Notes under the pieces: model-generated
The model's input: only the letters and a program-made list of their open reading frames with translations
Databases searched by the model: none
What the model was told of the DNA's origin: nothing
Part shown: piece by piece, positions 39,701 to 51,600 of the stretch
How positions within the stretch are numbered: position 1 is the first letter of the stretch
How the letters are laid out: each line of letters begins with the position of its first letter
Translations under genes and position numbers: made by a program
Origin: Henricia sp. BOLD:AAB3569
Taxonomy: Eukaryota > Echinodermata > Asteroidea > Spinulosida > Echinasteridae
Direction of reading: 5' to 3'
Assembly (NCBI GenBank): GCA_037783545.1
Contig: JBBELK010000666.1
Location: forward strand, 1,533,001-1,597,000
Length of the DNA: 64,000 bases

Positions 39701-42700
39701 ATTGGATACCGGGGCATGAATAAAAAAGGCATGATGACTTGTGCTAAGTCATAATTATGACTTATAAGTCATAATTTTGACTTGTGCTACAAATCATAGG
39801 GCCCTTTTCCAAATCTCGACTCCGTCTTCAGGCTCCAGGCTCCGGCTCCAACCGCCTCCGGCTTCACTTTAGCGAAGCCAAACCAAAAACCGTTTGGAAC
39901 CCTAATCGGGCCTAGTAGGCCTACCACTCTTTTTCACCGGCTTTTTTAAAGCGCTAGCAGACGAGTTTTGTCGGCAGCAAAGTTTAGCAAACCTGCAAAA
40001 GTTCAAGTTTTTGTTGCTGTCACGTGATTTTCCATGATGTCACGAAGCCGGCCGAAGTCGCCTCTTTAGTTGACTTCGTTTTGGAGCCTCATGTGGACCA
40101 AAACGAAGCCTCAAAATGAAGCCTGAAGCCGAGCCAAAGTTTGGTGTTCGTCTTCAAGATGGCGGAATGGAGACGGAGTCGGAGACGGAGACGAAGCCGA
40201 GATTTGGAAAAAGGCCATAACTATGACTTGTTTTTAACCACGCTTCCGTAGATAGATATGCTCAACAGTTGCTAGTCTTGGCCCAAGACTATTGTGGTCG
40301 ATATTGGTTTGTGTGCGCGTTGGCCATTCCCGGTAGTGCGCCCTCTTGCAGCACTAACAGACCAGCGCTTTGCGCGACTACAATAGTCTTGGGCCAAGAC
40401 TAAACAGTTGCCGGTTACACAATGAGTAAATTACATATGAGTAAATCCAAAACGCAACTGTTGAGTACTAGAATTACCCAACTGTTGAGAACATGTACTA
40501 GAATTACCCAACTGTTGAGTACATGTACTAGAATTACCCAACTGTTGAGAACATGTACTAGAATTACCCAACTGTTGAGAACATGTACTAGAATTACCCA
40601 ACTGTTGAGAACATGTACTAGAATTACCCAACTGTTGAGTACATGTACTAGAATTACCCAACTGTTGAGTACATGTACTAGAATTACCCAACTGTTGAGA
40701 ACATGTACTAGAATTACCCAACTGTTGAGAACATGTACTAGAATTACCCAACTGTTGAGTACATGTACTAGAATTACCCAACTGTTGAGTACATGTACTA
40801 GAATTACCCAACTGTTGAGTACATGTACTAGAATTACCCAACTGTTGAGAACATGTACTAGAATTACCCAACTGTTGAGTACATGTACTAGAATTACCCA
40901 ACTGTTGAGTACATGTACTAGAATTACCCAACTGTTGAGAACATGTACTAGAATTACCCAACTGTTGAGAACATGTACTAGAATTACCCAACTGTTGAGT
41001 ACATGTACTAGAATTACCCAACTGTTGAGAACATGTACTAGAATTACCCAACTGTTGAGAACATGTACTAGAATTACCCAACTGTTGAGTACATGTACTA
41101 GAATTACCCAACTGTTGAGAACATGTACTAGAATTACCCAACTGTTGAGAACATGTACTAGAATTACCCAACTGTTGAGTACATGTACTAGAATTACCCA
41201 ACTGTTGAGTACATGTACTAGAATTACCCAACTGTTGAGAACATGTACTAGAATTACCCAACTGTTGAGAACATGTACTAGAATTACCCAACTGTTGAGT
41301 ACATGTACTAGAATTACCCAACTGTTGAGTACATGTACTAGAATTACCCAACTGTTGAGAACATGTACTAGAATTACCCAACTGTTGAGAACATGTACTA
41401 GAATTACCCAACTGTTGAGAACATGTACTAGAATTACCCAACTGTTGAGTACATGTACTAGAATTACCCAACTGTTGAGAACATGTACTAGAATTACCCA
41501 ACTGTTGAGAACATGTACTAGAATTACCCAACTGTTGAGTACATGTACTAGAATTACCCAACTGTTGAGAACATGTACTAGAATTACCCAACTGTTGAGT
41601 ACATGTACTAGAATTACCCAACTGTTGAGAACATGTACTAGAATTACCCAACTGTTGAGAACATGTACTAGAATTACCCAACTGTTGAGAACATGTACTA
41701 GAATTACCCAACTGTTGAGAACATGTACTAGAATTACCCAACTGTTGAGTACATGTACTAGAATTACCCAACTGTTGAGTAAATGTACTAGAATTACCCA
41801 ACTGTTGAGAACATGTACTAGAATTACCCAACTGTTGAGAACATGTACTAGAATTACCCAACTGTTGAGAACATGTACTAGAATTACCCAACTGTTGAGT
41901 ACATGTACTAGAATTACCCAACTGTTGAGAACATGTACTAGAATTACCCAACTGTTGAGTACATGTACTAGAATTACCCAACTGTTGAGTACATGTACTA
42001 GAATTACCCAACTGTTGAGTACATGTACTAGAATTACCCAACTGTTGAGAACATGTACTAGAATTACCCAACTGTTGAGAACATGTACTAGAATTACCCA
42101 ACTGTTGAGAACATGTACTAGAATTACCTAACTGTTGAGAAGTAGAATTACCCAACTGCTGAGTACTAGAATTACGCAACTGTTGAGTACTAGAATTACG
42201 CAACTGTCGGTTAAATTAATTAATCAACTATTGTGTAAACAGAATTGACAACAGGGTTGTACATTTTATTACTCAACAACTGCTCGATTGCATACTTAGA
42301 CAACGTTGAGTAAAATGTTGAGTAAACTTTTACTCAACGTTTTTGCAGTGTAGGCCTCCCCCTCTGTTGAGTGATGGTTGTTCCCTGTTGACATAATAGC
42401 CTCTTTTACATGCCTAAAACGGCCACGTCTTTATTGTTGAAAGAATGTTTTGAGAAATTCAAGTAACCTATGACATTACCAACTCAAACAAAGATCGCCG
42501 GGATCAGTCGGCCTGATGCATGATGCGTCCTAGACTAACGTGAAACGTTGCCACTCGCAAAGTCCAGAGTTTTGGAGTTAATTCTTAATTTTAACTCTAA
42601 GTATATACTTACTGAACTGTTCCAAACCAGAAGGCGTTAATTGTACAAATCTACGACCTTTTAAATGTGTAAGGATTTCTCGTTTGGAATTTAAAGACCG

Positions 42701-45700
42701 ATGAACCACCTTTTTTGTCGGTATCCATGAACAATTATTTAGCTTAAACCCTTAAATCCATATAAACGCATTTCTGTAAATGACGGCAAAACCACAATCC
42801 TGTCATTAATACATCATTTTGTCTCCACAAATAATCATGCAGAATTCTTTGATACGGACCCTGCCGAGAAACGCGCCGAAGATGGTAAACCGAAGGTCCA
42901 ACCTAACTCCCCATGCAGCTAATTTTAGATTAACCTGTATACAGCTGTCCTCCCACTGTGCGGTTTTTTTTTTGCTATAGGAATCCCCATTATTAGGTAA
43001 AATTCGCTGAGATTACCCGAGACTGACTCGGCAAGTTTTTCCAAATTGTGGGAAATTCGCAAGCGAGCAAAAAATCACGCACTAGGAGGCCGCCATAACC
43101 CCTTGGTTCTACGGAAAATCGTGTACAAAATGGAGGATTTGGTTAGGATTAAAGGAAAGTAGGAAACAATTAAGTGCATTGACATGACTAGGAATAATTT
43201 TACCTTCATTATTTTTGTCATTAAATTAATAAAATCCACATTCCGAGAAAACAATGAAAAACTGCGTCCATGCTTTCAAGAAATTGTGCGAAGCCGCCTT
43301 CCTATTTAGGGTTGTTCCCTGACTATATATACATAACTATATATACTGCACAACAATCAGTCATTAATACCAAGGAGTCGGGAGCGTTGGTCACATGAGG
43401 ACGCCCTTGTGGGAATGATTGTGCACGCGTATTTATATACATTTATCTTAAATTTACATTGTTTAAAGGTACATGCTCGTCATTGCGCGCGTGAGGCCAA
43501 ATTCGCGTGCCACGAAATACGCAGCTCCATGCTTTTGCGTATTTCGTGGCACGAATTTGGTCTCACGCGCGCACTGACGAGCCTCTGATTTTAAAGGAGC
43601 GTAACCATATCACATTTTTGAGCCTCCCATTTTTTCCCATGAGTGTTGAGATGTTGATACCACATCGTGTCTAATTGTTCTTATTACCATTCTGAATTTT
43701 CGCGTTTTCAATCCCTATTTTCGGGGATATCGTCAAAAGTCACCACCGAAGTTTAGTAAACTAATTTATTCGGTTAGGGCCTACATAAAACAGTGCAGTA
43801 ATTACAACATGTTTGCTTCCACATCCGAATTGGAGATTGCAAATTTCCTGTTGTCGTCCCATGGATAGTATTTTGGGTAAGTATTTTATATGATTGTTGG
43901 GTTAAAATGAAACCCATTTTCTGGACAATCTCCTTTAAGCAAAGAAGGATAAGTTGCTGTGGTGGCCACGTCGCTTTCATTTTGAACAAATTGTGGTTAT
44001 GTACATTTTGGTCTTTTATTTTCAGCCGCTGAGTCAAAAAAGAATTTGGCGGAGAATGAAGAGAAATGGGCTAAAGGAGCAGCCACCGATGAGCGTATCC
44101 GAAGTATGTAAGGGCGGGTTCCCACTGCACTATTTTCATCCGTCAGACGTATCCGTAAAATCAACGTAGGCCTACGTCGTCTCCGGTCCGTCAGTTTTTG
44201 GTCCGTTGATACGTTTTGAATGTGAACCGCTAAAGATCAGCTTCATTTACGTACGTCGAGTAGAAAAATCAACGTATCCGAAGGTTTCGTACGTCAAATC
44301 GACAGATGACGGAAGAGTTGGACAGTCCAAAGTCTACTCGTCCGTCGGATTTTCATCCGTCGCGTCCGTTGTACGTACAACAGTGCAATCAAAATACATC
44401 CAACATAGAATGGTTTTCTGAAGCGGTTCGCTGAATGAAAGACCCTGTGGTGGATGTATTCTTTGTTTTTCAATGTGTACTAAATGGGTGTCAGAATCGA
44501 AGCTAGCTTTACTCAGATGGTAGCCCTGTCCAAGGGCTATGATATTGTGTGAATCCGTGAAGAATTTGCATGTATGCTATGCGGCGAAAGTGCGCCATCG
44601 CGCGGTGAATTGTAGCCAACTGCAAAATAGTCTGGTTACCGAAATATCTTGGTCTGAATCCTGACTTCTCGGGCGAGGCTGTAAGTGTTGTTGTTAATTT
44701 ATGGCATATTCGGCAACTAAGGCCCTTTATGTCATTAACAATACGGTTTTAGCTTTAACTATACTTTATTATCAACTTGAGATGACGAGGAAGGAGTTGC
44801 AGTTTTAGAAGTGGGAGGAAAACCCCTAGAGAAATCCCCAGGGGAAAACCCACGCGGTCAAGTAGGGACTGCAAACCCAATCCACATACACGCCCCGGAT
44901 TCGAACCCGGGACGCCAGAGGTGAAAGGCGAGGAAAGAACCCGTACGCCAACCCAACCGCCCCAGGCTGTATATAACTGCCTTGTTCTTTATGTACTCGA
45001 TGTGTTTTATGGGCGGGTACTCTTGATGGTAATTTTTCAAAGAGAGCACCGAGACGTAAAAGCTCATTGGATAACGCGGTTGTTTTGACAAATAACAGAT
45101 TTTCCGTACGTAGCCTATTCACAAACACGTCATACCTTTACAGAAAATATGTGAGGGATATCTTCTGGTCTTCGTGAAAGTCATCAATTTGCAATTTGTA
45201 GGCTGCATAATTCAAACTACCGTTGATTTCCTCAGTTGTAACACTACGTGTGATGTCGTACGTGTGATGTCGTACGACGTACAAACGTTTATGCTTGCAA
45301 ACCGGTCACACGCACCATTTGACCCGAGTATAGTGAGCTCTGATTAGATGTTATGTAAGATATGAATATGTATAAGCACTCGGGTTTCGCATAAGTAATT
45401 GCGTCGGATTTCCAACGCAGTTTTAAAGAAACACATAACAAATCGAGTACAGAAAGCACGCCCGAGAAGTCAGGATTCAGACCAAGATATTTCGGTAACC
45501 AGACTATTTTGCAGTTGGCTACAATTCACCGCGCGATGGCGCACTTTCGCCGCATAGCATACATGCAAATTCTTCACGGATTCACACAATATCATAGCCC
45601 TTAGATGGTTGAAATCGACGGATGCAACCTCGTCCCCAGGGTGGTCGAGCACCCTCGTTCCTAACTGCTCTTAAACCATGGGGCCGAGGTCGCGACGGAT

Positions 45701-48575
45701 GAAACAACACGGCGCTGTGACGTAAGTGAATTTTCAATTCCCTGCGTGAAAACGTACAGAACGGGGAACAGCCCCTGGAACAAATTCAACTCATATGTGG
45801 CAACGCGACGGACGGACGGATGTAACGGATGAAAATAGTGCAGTGTGAACCCGCCTGTAGAGGTTGGTTTGCAGACGATTGGAAAACATTTAACAACGAG
45901 AACACCATTACACAACCAAACTGCTTTGCAGAAATGTTAGCCACATAGATGCACTGATACTTTAGGAAACCTGAAAAATTCATGCATGTTTTTTTTTTTT
46001 TTGGTAGCCCTATGAATAAATCGTAAAACAAGTTGTCTGCAGACAACTTTTTTTAAAAGCCTATTTTACTTGACAATTTCTCCCACAAAGATACTATTTT
46101 TACACGAACAAAAAATCATGTGTTAGCCTACCATTGCTATCAATACTTTTCGTCGGGTTTTTCTTGTAAACTTGTGAAGTAACATTTTTAAATGACGTAT
46201 GACAATAAGTCGAGAAAGCGCCTATACTCGTACTCATGCATAACAAAAGCTGACAATGTATCCTGTGGCCGCCCTGCAAAGTGTTTATACCGCCACGATT
46301 TGGACGTAAATAACGGACAATGTCCACAATGGCATAGGCATATAGCCAGAATAGAGCCGGTGGTTATCTAAATTATTATTATTATTATTATTATTATTAT
46401 TTCTTTCTGGTATTCATATTCAAGGATTCCTCAATAGTGCTCATTGCACTGTCACTCGCAAGCGTGAGAAAACCCATGAAGAATTAGAATTATAAATGGC
46501 CAGAGGCATCAGGGAATATCCCCATCGGGGAATATCCCCATCGGGAAATATCCCCTTGCTCTTCACGAAAGAATGCTCTGTGATCTTTAGAGTGCGTTAC
46601 CATTACCTAACACACTGGACCAACGGCTTTACATTCCTTCTGAAGGATAGAGCAAGTGTGGTTGAGTGCCTTGCCCAAGGGCACAGGCAGCCGGATTTGA
46701 ACCCGCAACCCCAAGTTTTCACCCGTGATTGCGAGTCAATGACCCAAACCATTATACCCCACATTGTACCCCTGCATTGGTTTGTATCGTGTATGCTATA
46801 CATATAGCAACATTTACATCCATTTGTAAGTATATTACGTCAAACCAACTCCAAGTGGTAAAAATGGCTAATTGGGGTCCCCAAGATAAGGCTGTACTAA
46901 AACGTGCCGAGGGCAAGCCCGTGAATTTACGGTCGAGATAAGCTACAGTTGGTTAAGAATCACCTAGAGTCCAACAAAACCAAGAATTTAAAAGATCCAT
47001 TTACTTCGCAAAGTATTGACAAAACAACAACTTTTTTATATCGCCTTTTCCGACTAAAGCATTTGAAAAGTTTGCTTTATTGAGATACTAGGCTATACCA
47101 TGTTCCCATTGCGAGTAATTTCCCAACATTTATAGTCCAACTAGTATCGCAACTCGCGCGTGCGCATTGTGGTAAAATTGTTTGCCGCAAACCGTGCACA
47201 ATTTGGCTTGCTTGTTTATACCAAGTTTTTGCTACCTTGTATTTCGCATGGACGCGTGTACCTTACTGTAATTTCTATTTGTAGGGATTGAAGAGCAACT
47301 GGAAGGGCTGGTAAAAGAAGATCAAGAGTTATGTGAAGAAGGTATGTACGATGTGCTTTGTTTATATCTAAATCGCCCTCTGTTTTGCATAAATTTGGTT
47401 GGGTAATGATGCCAAAGGTCATACAAATTTCAAGACGATTCGGCATGCGACCTCATTCTTAAACCAAATTTATGCAAAACTTGATGCGTGCGCATAACGC
47501 CGGGCATGTTTTGGTTTGCTGTGACGTCAGAGGCGAGGGCACATCTTCAGTAGGGGCGTTCGAGATGCTGACACCGGGTAACACCAACTTACACCGGAGC
47601 GTTCTGTATCTGTATCTGTCTGGTACTGCACAAATCGCCTAGTGGCTATAAACGTGCAGGTCATCATGCATCGCATGCGCAACATCTACATCTACATGTT
47701 GTTACCGGTAGCTTGATCACCATCACATGCTACACGAGTCTGCCCCGGTGGCAGCCACTACTGCCCGAGCTCGCGAGCAGGTCTGTGGTGTAAAGCAAGG
47801 TGTAATGACGTCACCTAGTAACCGCGAGTAGTAAAACATGGCGGACAGTTTGGAATCGTGACGCGAGTACGAAGAAAAACACTTATTTATGACACAAAAT
47901 AGGAGGGAATAGGGCTGTAGATACATTTTGCTGAATCAGTAGATGTCTGTGGGCATTGACAAAGTTTATTTCGGTACTTTAGGGCTACTATTTTTGCGTG
48001 GCGCCGGCTTCATTTTTCATCCCGAGTCAAACGATAAACGGCGTTTGTGAATTAGCCCCACCCGGCAACAACCTTTGACCACGTGTTCCCATAATTCAAA
48101 GCGAGACCCTGTGTCGTTCGTTTTGCATCTTCTGGGGGCTTCCCCGGTGTAAACCCCCTGTTACCCGGTGTAAGCGTCTCGAACGCCTCTTGTATAACGT
48201 GCCGAGGGCAAGCTTTTGGATTTACGGTCGAGATAAGGAAGTTTAGTAGGATAACTAGAATTGACAAGGTACAATAATTCACCATTTTAAACTTTATTTT
48301 TGACGAAGTATAGATCCAAATACGCCATACGCTTACACACGTAGGCTCATACGCCTCGAACCCAACAAAACCAAGAATTAAAAAAATTAAAAAACAATAA
48401 TATAGAAAGATAATTTCACAAAATATGAACTTATACTTATCACCTTTCCCTAACTAAATAATTTAAAAAGTTTGTTTTATTCAGCTATCGTGATTGCGAA
48501 AAAGGGTTTACAAACTCGCAAAACATAGGCCTAAATTAGTCCAACTATATTGTATCTCAACTTTATCAGGTCCCC

Positions 48576-48610
<35 letters not shown>

Positions 48611-51600
48611 TTTCGAATAACCAGGCAAAGTGTAATAGTTATGAGGGCTTGTTTTTAACCATGTTTCAGTGAGTGCTACAACCAAAAAACTATGTGAAAT
48701 TGAATGTAACAAATATTTCAAATCATCAAATTGTTTTTTTAAACTACGTATATTAAGATGAAATAATGACAAAGAAGAATTATTCACAGAGGGAAAATTA
48801 TTGGTAGAATAATACTGGCATGCTCGTGGATGGGCAGAAGCAAAGGGGATATTTGGATCATTAAAATCAGATTGATTTGCCTCATCAGAATAATGATCAA
48901 AATCTGTAAGATCAGCAAAATCACATAAGGAATTCACAGACTCAGTATTTATGTCATCAGTATCCCGGAAAACGGCACTAAAATCAACATTATCAAGTGT
49001 ACTAAAAGGAAGTATGCTACTTAAACAAACATATATATACAGACAACCGAGCTGGTGTCAAGCTTTCGGTAATCGACAGACCCGTACCCTTAAGTAATCG
49101 TTTGACTCTGAAGACAGCCTCCCTCTTGGCATAATTAAGAAACTTGATGATCACAGGTCGAGGTCTAACCTTCCTGTTTGCATTTATCTGTTGCTGGGGT
49201 TTTCAAATGCGGTGAGCACGATCAAGATCCGTTTCAGGCATTGCGTTGTTCAATCGTTATAAAGTCAATGGTGTAACTGCTGCTTTCCCCTCCGTTTACT
49301 GAAGACCATGTACAAGCAGGCAGTTACGACGAGAATATTGTTGCAGCTCATCCAATTTACCATTCTGGGTTTTCAAGGCGGCACACTCTTCCGTAGAGGC
49401 ACAGGCTCGTCAGCAATGCGCGCGCGGCAAATTCGTGCCACGAAATACGCAGCTCCACCCCTTTGCTATGGAGCTGCGTATTTCGTAGCACTAATTTGGC
49501 GCGCGCGCATTGCTGACGAGACTGTGCCTTTGAGAGACGTTATCTCAGTAGTTTGAGTATCATTATCCATGCGAAGAGACTGGTACATTTCCTGCTTTAT
49601 ATCAGGTGCCACTGCAGCAGTTACTTTGGTAATGAAATTATCCGCTTTACACAATGTTTCTGCTAAACTGGTCATGTGATTTTCATCCATCAATTGTGCG
49701 ACAATAGCGTCCGCTACGGCTGATATTATTGGGGCTAGGAAAGCGGAGTCTGAAGACAAAATCCTTGTCAGGCTGGAATTCAATTGGTCGTTCACGGTAT
49801 CGACATGAGGACTCAATGGGTGCATGGCTTCCGTTAATTCCAAATCACCACCGCCGCCATCTTTGTTTCCTCCCGTCGCTACCGTACATGTGGTTCAACG
49901 TAATTTCTTTCTATTACCTCGAGATTCACTCATTTTTAGGCAAGTCTTCTCTCAATCAGGAACGATGGGTGTATATTAATAAGGTACTATAGAAAAATTT
50001 CACTCAAGTAACCACTGGACGATTAATACAACAGTTTTTTGGCGAAAAGATTGCAGAGAATTAAAAACTCGTCGTGTACATCAGAGCGCCCTCTGGGTGA
50101 GAATGAAAAGGTCCCCACCCCCCTCGCCCCCACAGACCGCGTCCAATTTGACTTAATTGCTTATATTTTCATTTTTATAGATTTTTTGTTTCCATATGGG
50201 TATTTCCATAAAAACAGGAGCCAAAGTGTTACATTTTGATGGATTTGTAAAAATGGCTTTTTCAAGTTAAGTATTTAAAGAAATTTCTGTGCAATTTCTA
50301 AATAATGTAGAATATTTAAAATAATTTACAAACGGTTAGACATGTCTTGGTGTCATATAGTCTTACAAATATTCAAGAAATTGTTTCACGACGTGGGGGA
50401 TGGGGATTGGGGGGGTGGGGGGTTTGGACTCCAAGGCATTTTTCAACTCTTGCGATTTACGTTTCAAATCTTTTTGACCAGTTTCGTTCTGGAAAATGTA
50501 GTTTTCAAATTACATTATGACCGAAAGTTTCAAAATGTCACACTTACATTTAGAAGATCGCACTAGTTCATTGAATCGTTTTCGTTATGTTTTGGGTAGT
50601 ATCAACAGATGAAGGTGGTGTTCGATTCATGAGGTCATATATTCTTTATATGCTACGGTGATCGTTCTCTGAAGTCCGATAATTATTTTAACAAAATCAA
50701 CTCCAGAAGTGTCACAACGCACCGGGACACTGTGTCCCTTTTTATGGAATTACCCATAATTTTTATCTGTTGCCTTTTATTTTGCAAATCGTAAATGTGT
50801 ATACCTTATACTTTTAACTTGCAGCGATTTTTGAGGAAAAGGTACAGAAAGAGAATAGAGAGGCCGCAGAGAAACGTGCCCAAGGTATGAACTACAGAAT
50901 ACACCCTCACGATGTATATATATGCTCGACCAAAAAAAACACCCACACACTCTCTCCCAATTTCAATTCCATTTCGTAAAAGTTGTGCAACACAGGTTAC
51001 ATGGTCACAAGCCTACTATACAATTGGGTATAGATGAAATTGACAATGCCTCGCATAGATTGAAATCTTACTGATACGCGTGATGACTATTTTTTTAAAT
51101 GGCACCTACAATTTTTTTCTGTTGAGTTTATTGCCGATCCACGTATTCATGTTACGGGTATGGGCAATGCCTGATGTGCATGTGAAAGGACATGTACACC
51201 AGGGGCCAATTTCATGGTGCTGTTTCGCCCACATTTGCTTAGCACAGGATTTCTTTGCTTTATATTGCACAAAATCGGTTGCGAGCCATATAATCGTATT
51301 TGATGAGTATGTACTAATATTTTGCTACGGTTTAAAGGCCCTGTAGATGATCTGTTTTTGAGCGATTCTGCGAATAAAACCATTATAAATCAAAAGAAAG
51401 ACATCAACAAACTCATCCGAAAAAATTTCAGCTTTGTCAAATGTACCACGTTTAAAAAAACCATGAAAATCCATATGCATTTTCCTGGTCTTGGCAGGGT
51501 GTTTCAAATATTCGTTCTCAGTTGATCGGGTACTATGTGGCCTGCGTCATGCACTCTGTGAAGCACAAATGCATCGCGTTGGAACACGCACACGGAGTAC